Source: Melastoma dodecandrum
Taxonomy: Eukaryota > Streptophyta > Magnoliopsida > Myrtales > Melastomataceae
NCBI GenBank assembly: GCA_029817715.1
Contig: JARUPY010000537.1
Coordinates: 1,364,001 to 1,428,000, forward strand
DNA: 64,000 nucleotides
Reading direction: 5' to 3'
Shown: positions 36,501 through 46,569 of the stretch, one piece after another
Layout of the letters: every line of letters starts with the position of its first letter
How positions within the stretch are numbered: the stretch's first letter is position 1
Notes under the pieces: generated by a model
What the model saw: the letters and a program-made list of their open reading frames with translations, nothing else
Databases searched by the model: none
What the model was told of the DNA's origin: nothing
Translations under genes and position numbers: made by a program

Positions 36501-36960
36501 CAGGGCCCATAACAGGATGTGTCAGGTAGCTAATCGAAAGAGACTAGATAGGGAGTTCTCTATTGGAGATATGGTCTACTTGAAGCTTCAAGCATATAAA
36601 CAGAGTTCATTGGAATCCAGGAGCAATCAAAAGTTATCGCCATTATACTATGGACCCTACAAGGTGCTTGACAGAATAGGTAAAGTTGCTTACCGTCTGG
36701 ACTTACCTCCCGAGTCCCAAATCCATCCTGTTTTTCACATCTCCCAGCTGAAGAAGACTGTGGAACCCAGCCAAGCAACCTTAACTCTTCCCGTTACTAC
36801 GATCAACACACTCCTGAGTATATATTGCAACGGAAGCTGATAAAGAGGGGTAACCAAGCAGCAACACAGGTATTTGTCAAATGGGTTGATGGGTCAGACG
36901 AAAACGCTACCTGGGAGTATCTCGATGTCCTGCAGCGTCGGTTCCCGAATATCACCCTTG
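33552..36960 (+). pseudogene. Chromovirus pol: protease, RT, RNase H, integrase, chromodomain
   Basis: The protease has the signature LVDSGSTHNFL (near 33730). The reverse transcriptase shows SPFSSPVVLVKKKDNSWRLC, IDYRELN, DLGSGYHQIR and VFFDDILVYS (near 34735). RNase H starts FIMETDASSLGIGAVL and is cut by TAG at 35270-35272; the same frame then continues to DNIVADALSRV. Integrase follows with its HHCC zinc motif (CEVCQRCK) and D, D, E residues in MDFISGLP, ISDRDAIF and GQTEVVNRG. A lost base near 36335 and another shift near 36795 move the C-terminal part and the chromodomain (VFVKWVDGSDENATWEYLD, about 36820-36960) into other frames. In active chromoviruses the chromodomain guides insertion into particular chromatin. 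Confidence 0.93.
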
Positions 36961-36990
36961 GGGACAAGGGTGATTATGAGGGGGAGGTAT

Positions 36991-37562
36991 TGATACGTGG
37001 AAATCAAAGGAACGAGGTGATGGGGATGGAAGAGGGAAGAGCTAGGGTAAATGAACTGGGAGTCGAAGGGGAAAGCAGCTCGAGGGACTTCGAAGTCTTC
37101 GAAGTGAAAGGAGTTGACTTGGATGGCTGTGGGCCGACAGAAGGAAATGAGGTAGAAGTGGGCCGCGGGCTGGGAGAAGGCTGCACAGAGCCTTTCGTGG
37201 AGGCTTGATAAGCAACACCTGCTAATAATAAAAGGTGGTCAGCGGACCTGAATGAATGAAAAAAAGGAATTAAATGGAAGTAGCAGGGAAAAATGTAGGA
37301 ATTGGGCAACCACCAACAGACACGCACGCATCAACAGACAAGCACGCACAGCAGCAGCAATCAACGGAGAATGGGAGGGTAATCAGTTAGTGGGGATAAG
37401 ATCAAGGGTAGTATTTAAAGGCATACTCTCCTTATTTTGTAAATAGAGAAAAATTATGGATAGGGTGGAAGGTGTGGGATCTGGAGAAGAGAAGGGTTGA
37501 TAGTTATGACTGTGGGTGTGGAGGGTTGATATCTCTTGCTGCATTCTGTGGAGGTTCAGCTT
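36991..37562 (+). repeat. 3' LTR of the chromovirus, truncated at its end
   Basis: It matches the 5' LTR from TGATACGTGG to GAGGTTCAGCTTG, then diverges sharply into a minisatellite. The final ~37 bp of the LTR are absent. Confidence 0.86.
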
Positions 37563-37717
37563 GGACATTTGCCTCAGGATCGCTCGGAGATATATCCATA
37601 ATCACTTGGAGAATTGCCACAGGATCGGTCGGGGATTTGCCCTACGATCGCTTGTAGATTTGCCCTATGATCGGTCGGGGATTTCTCCAGGATCGCTTGG
37701 AAATTTCCCCCGGATTG
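37563..37717 (+). repeat. 22-24 bp minisatellite at the broken end of the 3' LTR
   Basis: About six to seven units of the type GATTTGCCCTAGGATCGCTCGG, with alternating CGCT/CGGT forms, follow the truncated LTR. Clear units lie between 37615 and 37710. No homologous sequence was seen elsewhere in the window. Confidence 0.75.
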
Positions 37718-38518
37718 TTCTCGTGTTGTCGTCGTCGTCGATGTTTTTTCAATGAAGGCTGTTTCGAAACTTTGGCTCAAAACTTTTCCACCCTACCACC
37801 CTCGCCTTCGTCAACATGCGACAAGGGCTAAAATAAATGAGCTCATGTAACTTATTTTTGCAAGAAGGTATTGATCAAAGAACATATACTCCCTTTCATG
37901 TGTTATAATGTCGAAGAGTATCTGCATTGAGTTCTTGTGGCAGTTCTTCTCGATTAAGGCGGTTGCTTACGCAAATTGTAGCTTCTGATGTCGGTCACGC
38001 TATGTATTTGCCGTCTCTTGAAGAATCTAGTCCATGTTCATGTTTTTTCCTTTGGGATGTTTGGTTCTGGCGTTCGTCGAATTCTTATTATCAAAGAAAC
38101 AATGGGGTTGAATCTCCGTAGAAACGTCGAGTGATCGTATTTGAAGGTTGATTAATTGCAGGTGTCCTGATATCCCGATGTTGTTGTGAAGGCCGAGGTT
38201 GTCCCCTTGTGCTAGGATGTATACGTTGAGGATCGATGCTCGGGTTATATGCTGGAGAATCGTCCCTGTCTGTAATGGAAGTTTTCGTTGGTGCGGAGGT
38301 TGTGCCGACTGATGACGTAGTGAAATCGCTTCTATTTCTTTGGAACGGTTGTCGGATTAGTAGGAATGTGATGTCCCCAGTGTGTCCGATTGTATCAAGT
38401 CCGTGAACGGCTCTATGGGCTCGTCATTAGTTCTGATGTTGACTGCGGTTGGCTGGCGAGATGTAACCTCGTGGGGTTTTCATGTTGTTGTGAGAAACGA
38501 TTAGATAGTCATTTGTTT
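37718..38518. other. DNA right of the chromovirus
   Basis: A short (GTC)n run lies near 37728-37742. About 37745-37915 is a diverged unit of the tandem array at 30690-31937. The remainder to 38518 holds no recognisable gene. Confidence 0.5.
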
Positions 38519-39050
38519 AATATGCTATGCGACAAGAATAGATTAGATTTCATTTATTTATATGCTAGTTGCGATATAAAGAGAAGGACAAGAGATTAGG
38601 GGAGATTAGTATAATCAGATAATGAACGTCACATGGGTCGTCCGTCCAACTAATATAATCAAATCATATCATATCATATCATGCCAATTACGAGTGATTA
38701 AAGTTAACCAGACGACCGAATAGGATAATAAACAGGGGAGCGCATTTGTACTATGAGGTGTCGTCTTTAGGATAAGAATAAAAATGGATGGTGATTAATT
38801 AATTTAGCTTATTTAATTTAACTAAATTAAAAAAAAATAAAATCACTTTACCAGGCTAATGGTCAATTTGGGGTAGTTATAATGATCATTTTGGTAAATT
38901 ATTTATGATGATGTCTTTATTTTGATCGTACATATGTTACCATTCTAGAGTGGTTTTGAATGATTTTCTCGAGATGCAATTAATGTTGCCCCGAGTGCAA
39001 GAATGTTGTCGAGTTAATCTTTCCCATTTCTTTATTTCAAAGCTTATTCT
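38519..39050 (+). repeat. ~530-bp direct repeat, copy 2
   Basis: It matches 29752-30290 in the same orientation, including the (ATATC)n run near 38658-38680. The pair brackets about 8.2 kb that contain the tandem array and the chromovirus. This copy lies about 830 bp upstream of the open NLR gene. Confidence 0.85.
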
Positions 39051-39882
39051 ATAAATGGGCCGTAGTATATATAATCACATTAGAGTATTGTGATCGATAA
39101 AGATTGTGAAATATGCAATGGTTTATGATTGGATGGACTTATTGATGGATAGAACACATAATATTTTGATTTATGTTTACGGTCTTAACATGTTCCGAAA
39201 AGACTTGTCTTGTGAGATCTTCGTTAACATACATAGGAATTCGTAGCCATGTAAATTCAAAAAAAATGGATATCCCCATTTTCCATCCAATTTTTATTTT
39301 TTGGTAGGGTAATAATCAATCAAACATGTTTGGCCAGACCGTGGCATTTTGGGTCAAATTCCAAATCCACGGGAAGTAAATAAAAAGAAAAAGAAAAAAA
39401 TCACAGATTTATATTAATTTTTTTAGACTAACTAGAATGAGATTCTCTTCTTCTTCTTCGTCTTAGTGTTTTTTCTAATCATTAATTAAAAAAAAATAAA
39501 AAGAAATTCAATGTCAGAGTGGGAACACGCCACACGCGATTTGTTTATATACCTTCATAATAATTATACCAAACCCAAGTAGATATATATATATATTGCA
39601 ATCCTGTCTGTGCAAGACTCTAAAATTGGGTGAGTAATTTCCTAATTTTTCTATTTTTAGGGTTTAAAATTTTCTGGAACCAAACAAATTCTATTTGTTT
39701 TCATCAAAGCAAAAAACTGCAGAAACTTGAAAGTTTTCCAACGACCAATCAGTGATGTTTGTTGTTTTGAAGTTTCATTTCAAAGTATTAATATGGTAAT
39801 GACTCATATTAAAGTTCCCCACGCTCAGGAGCACTCCTTACCATTTCAACCTTACACTTTACTTTCCTTCAACGAAAAGAAC
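39051..39882 (+). promoter_or_regulatory. Upstream region of NLR copy 2
   Basis: The region is AT-rich. A TTTATATACC word near 39543 could be a TATA box, and a short (AT)n run lies at about 39582-39597. A frame in phase with the gene is open from 39727, with an ATG at 39793. NLR copy 1 has related sequence before its matching start, which suggests a conserved leader rather than coding sequence. No other gene was seen. The promoter assignment is tentative. Confidence 0.3.
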
Positions 39883-42807
39883 ATGGGTGCAGCTGCATCT
39901 GAGGTGGCCATTTCCCGGCTGATCGGAAAATCGTTGGAAATCACGTCCCATAAAGACCTCCTCCCTCCCAAGCTTCAGGCGCGATTGGGCGAGGCCCACC
40001 GTATCCTCGAGGAGATGCTGGATACTTGTTCTGTTCACGGCAGCAGAGCTCATCTGGGGGCTGGCGAAGCACTGATCTGTGCTAGTGAACTTGAGCGTGC
40101 CATGGACATGTTCCTTGTGAAGGCTTTGACGGCCCCCAGATCACGGCGGGGACGCCTCGCCTCCCTCATTCGCGGAGTTGTCTACTTGGTCAAGCTCTGG
40201 ATAAGAGCTCGTGCAAAGCAGGCGAATGCCCAGATCTACATAGCAAAAGTGAAGGAGCTCTCAGGGCACTTCTCTAATATGCAGGGGGTCAAATTAGAGG
40301 GTTCAAGCAAAGGAATCGGCTGCAGCAAGCACTTATCATCGCCGGATGTTCACTCCGACGAGTCTATCATTGTCGGCCGTGAGTATGCCGCAGACCGCCT
40401 CTCCGCTTGGCTGACTGACTCGGAGTTGCTTCGTGTGATTTCTGTCACCGGGGACCGAGGCATAGGGAAGACTGTGCTGGTTCGAAGCATGTACAACCAA
40501 CCGGAGGTGGAGCGTGATTTCAAGTGCCGGGCTTGGATTGACAGCTACAACTCACCAACCTTGGAAACTGTATTGGTAGAGATCTTGAAGCAGTCCCCAG
40601 TGATGACACTGAAAGACCTCGAGCTAAAGGAAACAGACGGATTGTGCGAATTTCTCCACCAGACATTGATGGAGATGAGGTACTTGATCGTGCTGGACGA
40701 TCTGAAGAGTGCTGAAATTCTCAATAACCTTCTGTATGCTCTACCCGACTCGAGGAACGGAAGCAGGGTCATCGTCACGTGCAGGGAGGTGATTATTGTT
40801 CCACTGCACGAGGAACCCCTGGGTTACAGTCTCCAGGTGGGGCAGCTTGATCCCGAGAACAGCCGTAAATTGCTATCAGAGCGTAGCTCGATCAACGACG
40901 AGGGATTAATAAATAAGATCTTGGGTAAATGTAGTGGTTCTCCTCCAAAGATACTTCTGTTTAGTGGTCTTTCTGCAGCCTTCGAGGACAATGACCCGGA
41001 CTCTTCCCCTATGGCATGGCACCACAACCTCGAGGAGGATTGGTGGCGACAAGATCTTAGGTCTCTAAGCTACGGTAGCCTTCCTTCTTGGGTAAAACCT
41101 TGTTTCATATACTTGTGTTTGTTTCCCAAGGAATATGAGATATCAACAAGGAGGATCTTTCAGTTATGGCATGCTGAAGGCCTGGTTCGTTGGGATGGAC
41201 ATTTTACGGCTGAGGCCTGCTTTCGAGAATTGGCAAATAGGAATTTGGTGCAGGTGGTGAGGCGAAGGGAGGTGGATGGGGGGCCGAAGACATGTCGCGT
41301 TTCGGGTTACTTGCACGACTACTTCTCAGAATTTGCTAGTAAATTCGGGCATATCCATGACCTTCAGAATGATAACAAGGAGGTTTTTTGGCCGAGTCAT
41401 CCAACCAGCGTATTGCCTTGGCTTGCTCGATATTCCAGCAACAACACGAGCCTCCTACCTCATGATGCCGAGATATCCCGTATCCGATCCTATGTTTCTT
41501 TCAACACGCAGAAGTCAGGGATACGGTCGAGAGAGGTTGAACAGCTGCTAAAGCTGCCTGCAGCAAATCGGTATAGCATCTTGCTTCGGGTGCTCGATCT
41601 CGAGGGCGTTTACAAACCAAAGCTGCCGAAGCAGTTTGGGTATTTGCTACCGAATTTGAGGTACCTCGGACTGAGATGGACGATCCTTGACTCGCTGCCA
41701 GAGTCGTTCTCAAAACTCTCTAGACTCGAGACAATCGATCTCAAGCACACCAACGTGACCAAGCTCCCGAGTTCTATCCTGGGCCTGAAATACCTCCGGC
41801 ACCTTTACCTGAATGAGGGATCCTTTGACAATTGCAATCCGACAGAATGCTGCCTGGGCAGCATCCAGACGCTGTGGGGAGTCTCAATAGGGGCGAAGAG
41901 TGCATTCTTGACTGTGCTGAGGAAACTCAGGGGGCTCAAGAAGCTAGGGCTGACATGTTACGCACCAGTCATACCAGAAGTAATAAGGACAATATCGACC
42001 ATGATGAAGCTCGAGTCGCTCCGGCTCCGATCAAGGGATCTGTTCGGGCAGCCTTGCTATCTCAACCTGAGTGAGGACATGAAAGAGATGCAATCTATCT
42101 CAAAGATGCACTTGATCGGGTGGTTGGACCAGGGAAGCTTGAGCTGTCTGCCCAAGAACCTGCGAGTTCTAACCCTGTCCTTTTCCGAGATGAAGTTCGA
42201 CCCAATGAAATATCTTCAAGCGTTATCAGATCTAGTTACGCTGAGGCTATTTGGGAATTCTTACATTGGAGAAGGTTTAATTTTCAAGAAAGGTGCATTT
42301 CCGAGCCTCCGGGTGCTGAAGCTGTGGAAGCTAGAGAACCTGGAGGAGGTCTGCATCCAAGAAGGGACGATGTGCACACTGCAAGAGTTAGACATGAGAG
42401 ACTGCACTAAGGTAAGCAAAATCACGGGCCTTCAGAAAGTTTCAGTACTGAGGCAAATCAAGCTGACCCAAGTGAACGTGGACTTTGCCAAGTGGGTCGA
42501 ATCGAACACCCCGAGCCCTGCGACCGTTGTTATATGTAGGGACTTGGCTGTCTCTTCTCCCGAGGTATGTCCGAAATTCTAATGAGATTTCGAGGGGCTA
42601 TCATCTTGATGCGGTTAAAATTCATTAAACTGGTATCGCTCCTTGACATTTGGAAAACTTCTCTTGAAGGATATGAAAGAAGCCAAAGAAGAGCTCGAGT
42701 ATGAGGATAGCAGTCCGGACCAGAATGACCAATATAATCAATCTTCCTGGCGGTGGGATGATGAAGACGAACAGGAGTTAGCGAGAGATGAACTTTATTG
42801 TCTTTAA
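39883..42807 (+). CDS. NLR copy 2: coiled-coil NB-ARC-LRR receptor with acidic C-terminal exon
   Basis: Exon 1 (39883-42564, 894 codons) and exon 2 (42670-42807, 45 codons) are joined across a 105-bp GT-AG intron (GTATGT...TTGAAG), giving 939 residues. The start ATG in MGAAASEV matches the start of copy 1. Residues 1-160 are helical and of coiled-coil type. A VGRE word at 166 opens the NB-ARC: P-loop GDRGIGKT 190-197, kinase-2 LIVLDDL 268-274, RNBS-B GSRVIVTCR 293-301, RNBS-D CFIYLCLFPKEYEI 407-420, LWHAEGL 428-434. The GLPL site reads GSPPKILLF, and MHD is replaced by LHD (near 479-481). LRRs fill roughly 560-870. Exon 2 encodes a tail rich in Asp and Glu (WDDEDEQELARDE). Such proteins sense pathogen effectors inside the cell and trigger defence. 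This is the only open copy of three. The odd NB-ARC motifs may alter nucleotide control. Confidence 0.92.
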
Positions 42808-42924
42808 GTGGTGAGGATGCTCGAGATGAGATTCCAAAGAAGATTGAGAACTTGTAGAGATAGGACAATTTTAATTTACCCTTTGAAATTCACATTTCGG
42901 CGGAAGCGGCTAACGGTACGTGCA

Positions 42925-43420
42925 CGTGAGACTTACGTAGTTTACTACTTAATACTAAACTTAGTAGTAAATTTTACTAAAAGTTGACCGTTACTACTCA
43001 AGTCAACCCAAAAGTAGTAAAAAAAGTAGTAAATTTTACTACTTTTTGGTCTTCTTTTAGTAAAGTCAACGCAAATGTAGTATAAAATGTCGTAAATTTT
43101 ACTACTTCTGAATTGTTCACCGCAGTGCAATTTTACTACTTTTACGCTGACTTTACTAAAACCTCATTTTTAGTAAAGTTAACGGAGAAGTAGTAAAAAA
43201 AAGTAGTAAAATTTACTACATTTTTACTACATTTGCGTTGACTTTACAAAGAAAACCACACTTTTAGTAAAGTCAGCGTAAAAGTAGTAAAATTTACTAT
43301 TTTAACTGTACAAATTATGTCGATAAGTAGTAATTGTTTACTACTTTCGTTGTGATTTTTAGTAAAATTGTATTTGAGTTGGTAAAATTGGTAGTAAATA
43401 GGTAGGGTTTGTCGTAAAGA
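42925..43420. repeat. Dense array of TTTACTAC / GTAGTAAA motifs, probable DNA-transposon end or MITE
   Basis: At least fourteen copies of TTTACTAC or its complement lie in about 480 bp in both orientations, many paired as GTAGTAAAxTTTACTAC. GTTGACTTTACT and AGTAAAGTCAACG words also recur. This resembles the subterminal repeats of plant CACTA-type or small nonautonomous elements, where they bind transposase. No CACTA end was seen; a weak pair of outer ends (ACGTGCACGTGAGACTTACG and the complement of CGTAAAGAACCGCACGT) is possible. It lies about 120 bp after the NLR copy 2 stop. Confidence 0.65.
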
Positions 43421-43439
43421 ACCGCACGTCAGGTTCTGC

Positions 43440-44164
43440 TGTGTGAGGAACCAATCCCTGTTTTTTCTCTTTTGTTCTCTGACTCTTTGTGGTTATCTCT
43501 TGAGTACTTACATGCTCATCTTGATAAGAGACAGAAATTATGTGGAAATCCCCTGATGAGCTATTAAGTGCTTAAGTATTCTTGTACAGTGAATCAGAAA
43601 CCGACTACTCTCAGAGAAGTCTTTCTTCACTATAAGGAATTATTTGTGAGGATTTATACTGTAAAACAATGTTGTCTTTGTGCTTTGATAGACAGACTTA
43701 CGCTTAAGCGACAACGTGCTGTGTGGAAATCCTTTGAGCAATCAACTACTGAGCGTGAGCATCATTCTGTTGGAAACGAGAAAACGTTCGTTGTGTGAGG
43801 AGCTGATCGTTGCCCAAGAGTGGTCACCTTTTGTAAAGGATTCTGAATCTCACTTGTTGAGAAACCGAATGCCTAGTGCAGGAGCTATTTGCACCCATTA
43901 TATTTATATAGTGGAATCACTTCTACGGTGGAAAGTGGACGTAGTTCGATTAAGGCCAAATCACTATAAATTACTGTGTCCATTACGATCACGCAATACT
44001 CGTACATAAACTTACTTGATCAAATCGTAACGGTTACAACGAAGTAGATCTCATTCTAAGAAACACTCTGCTTTGATACAGTACGCTTTCACGTACACTG
44101 AGAAAGGGCGAAAAAGTGATAAACACTAATTCACGCTCTCTTAGTGTATATAAACGATCCAACA
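43440..44164 (+). repeat. LTR fragment of a second copia-like family, plus orientation
   Basis: From about 43666 to 44164 it is the reverse complement of 45181-45690. It ends TTAGTGTATATAAACGATCCAACA-like, giving a CA end, after the GTGATAAACACTAATTCACG word also seen in other LTRs here. The left limit is not clear. No internal element sequence follows. Confidence 0.68.
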
Positions 44165-44461
44165 CCATGTTTATGACACATCCATGTTGTAAATCTCTAT
44201 TACGTTGGTGGAAGTATGGACTCAGTAGCCGGAAATGACTACAACAAATCTGTGTACTTTCGAGGGAGAAGGCGAACGTGAAGTGAATGAGGTGAGAGTT
44301 GATGAACTGCTTGTTTGCCTGAAAACATGCCCGAAACTACGGCCAGACAATGGAAATCGCAGCGGAGACTGGTTACAGGATGATGGACGTGGATTACATG
44401 ATGGAAATATTAACGGTACGGGTCGTCGCTCACACATTCACAAGGAAGAGAATGACACATT
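44165..44461. other. Short unassigned stretch
   Basis: An open frame at 44235-44489 shows no domain I recognise. The stretch lies between an LTR fragment and the start of the segmental duplication. Confidence 0.4.
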
Positions 44462-46258
44462 AGGAAAAGGGTCAACCACTCTCGGTTAAACCTAAATTCA
44501 TCATTAACAACATTACAGCAATTAATTTATCGGAAAAGCATAACAACTTGTGTATCCACCCTTGTTTCCAAATTAGGCTTGTTCGAGTCCTTTGCTAGGT
44601 TGTCCCCATTTCATCATGAAGGAATTGGCGGCGATGGGCGACAAGAGGTGTATGGTCCATAGAAAAATTCGGGATGACCGGGAGCGGCTCGTGTCGCTCA
44701 TAAGTTTGGTGATGATCTACTGGTGAAATTGTCGGGCATCACATTCAGAATAGGGATGCAACACATAGAAAGTCCAGCTCCATTTGTGTTTTGTTTGTCA
44801 TACCATGTCGGAGCTCACAAGAAACTTCAACGGTAGATATACACATGTGTACGATCCTCTTTCAGTCTAGTTAATTTCTGAAAATTTTGGGGATGATCCG
44901 ATATCTGGGATCTCTCCTTGGAGGAAGGACTACGATGCGCATATGTGCATCATCACTCGTGGCTATGTGGAAAAATGTGCATCGCTTGCTTAACCTAGAT
45001 AAGTTAATACGAAGTCACTACCAACTTTATTTTAAAATGTGGTATAAATTCGAAAAAGCTAGGCAGGGCTCGGAGATCCTTACTTACTAACTCTGAGATT
45101 CTCCCATGTGAAAATGTGGCGATGCTCTCAAATATTGATGGGCTTTGGACCCAGTTTGAAAGGCATTACGCCCGAGCATTCTGTTGGATCGTTTATGTAC
45201 ACTAATAGGGGGTGAATTAGTGATTATCATTTTTTCGCTCTTTCACAGCGTCAGCGGAGGCGTACTGTATCACAGCAGAGCGTTACTCAGAATGAGAACT
45301 GTTTTACTGTAACCGTTACGACTTGATCGTTGGATTCTTGTACGAATGTTTGCGCGATCATAAGGGACACAGTATTTTATAGTGGTTCAATCTAAATCAA
45401 CCTACGTCCACTTTCCACCAACGAGGTGATTCCACTATTTGAAAATAATGGGTGCAAAGAGCCCTTACACTAGGCGTATGTCTCTCACAAAGAGAGATTT
45501 AGAATCCCGTACAACAGATGATCACTCCTGGCAACGGTTAGCTCCTTACACAGTGGATGTCTTCTCGTTTCCAGCAGAATGATGCTTATACTTAGCAGTT
45601 GGTAGCTCAATGGATTCCACACAGAACGTTGTCGCTCAGACGTAAGCCTGTCTTATCAAAGCACACAGACAATGTTATGTCAGTATATAAACAGAGGCAA
45701 TGCAGTAGGTGTACAAGGATAATGTCGTAAAGAATTTCATGGCTCTACTGTATTTGCAACAATCCCTGAGAAGTAGTCGAGCCTCTCATGTGGCAACAAA
45801 TCTTCTTGTGGCCGCACGAATGTTCCTATCCAATGCTTCCCTTAGCAACTTCTCATTCCGATGCTCTTTTCCTTACTCCATCAAGCTACCTTCTTAAACA
45901 CGATTTATGCTTTGTATTGACCCCTTCACCTGCATTGAAAACCATAAAATTCGAAAGTGCCCATCCAACATGACTAAATGAAAATAACATGGAAACTTAC
46001 TATATGTACCTATAAATATGGGATGTCTAATGCTAATTATGCTAGTAAATGAGACATATAACTTTAGTTTCTTAGACTTAATAGTCATCAAGGCGCAATG
46101 CTGTCAGCCGATGCAACTTTCTGATTTCTGAAGGAGGAAAGCCGTTGTTTGGGATGTTTATTATCTGGAGGAAGCTGAGATTCCCAATGTACGGCAAGAT
46201 TGACCTGCTGAGCCTCGAGTCCTGAAGCTCTAACTTGATGGTGTGGGGATGATGACGG
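44462..46258. repeat. Segmental duplication, copy A
   Basis: From TTAGGAAAAGGGTCAACCAC at 44462 this copy follows 53273-54965 in the same orientation. Copy A has 45181-45700, an LTR fragment, where copy B has about 440 bp of other sequence. Around 44985-45040 it contains, in reverse, the GTGGCGACTCCGTATTAG-like word of the gypsy relic at 11590. It ends in the minus-strand LRR receptor-kinase fragment. Both copies share the same junction between that fragment and noncoding DNA. Confidence 0.8.
45181..45700 (-). repeat. LTR fragment of the second copia-like family, minus orientation
   Basis: It starts TGTTGGATCGTTTATG on the plus strand, which corresponds to the 3' end of the LTR read on minus. 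It is the inverted partner of 43666-44164. It interrupts segmental duplication copy A only. No target duplication was found. Confidence 0.7.
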
Positions 46259-46569
46259 CTGCAAGTGATGCCCCGCCAATGACAGAAGTCGACGGAGTCG
46301 TTCCATGAGCTAAAAATCCGGTCAGGTTCAACCAATATCCGGCTTCTGAAGTGCAGTAACGCGGGTCGATCTGTTTCGTTGCTCTTGGGCGATCCCTGCA
46401 CCTGCAAAGTGGAGAAGAGCGAAGACAGACAAGGGAACATAACAAAGCAGAATTTGCTATTGCTAGTGCCATTCCATTCCTGCAGGTTTTGACTTTTAGA
46501 TAACTTGCGACATGTTCCATCAACGTATTTTAATTCAATCTGATCCCACTTCTTGACTTGACTCATCAA
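46081..46569 (-). pseudogene. LRR-XII receptor kinase N-terminal fragment
   Basis: On the minus strand the frame encodes a hydrophobic stretch (FCFVMFPCLSSLFSTLQ), then the LRR N-terminal cap (NETDRPALLHF, SSWNDSVDFCHWRGITCS) and the first repeats (LPYIGNLSFLQIINI, LHRLTALRLDDY). It stops at a junction with unrelated DNA, so only the cap and about two repeats remain. Family members of this kind (EFR/Xa21-like, subfamily XII) are cell-surface immune receptors. The fragment continues into segmental duplication copy A. It shows no link on the same strand to any kinase region. Confidence 0.85.

Larger units (their letters stand above)
31938..37562 (+). mobile_element. Degenerate Ty3/gypsy chromovirus
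   Basis: The LTRs begin TGATACGTGG at 31938 and 36991. A tRNA-Met type primer site follows the 5' LTR. The order gag, protease, reverse transcriptase, RNase H, integrase, chromodomain is that of gypsy chromoviruses. At least four frameshifts and one nonsense codon break the coding part. About two dozen differences were counted by eye between the LTRs, more than for the copia at 2603-9196, so this insertion is older. The end of the 3' LTR is missing and a short minisatellite follows, so no target duplication can be read. At about 5.6 kb it is small for the group, as in the Reina-like lineages; that placement is only a guess. Confidence 0.93.

Noticed and set aside
39727..39882. N-terminal extension of the open NLR frame
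   Set aside because: The frame is open from 39727 but begins at a TTG. The in-frame ATG at 39793 gives a leader with no domain, and copy 1 has the matching MGLAASEV start with related noncoding sequence before it. The ATG at 39883 fits better.
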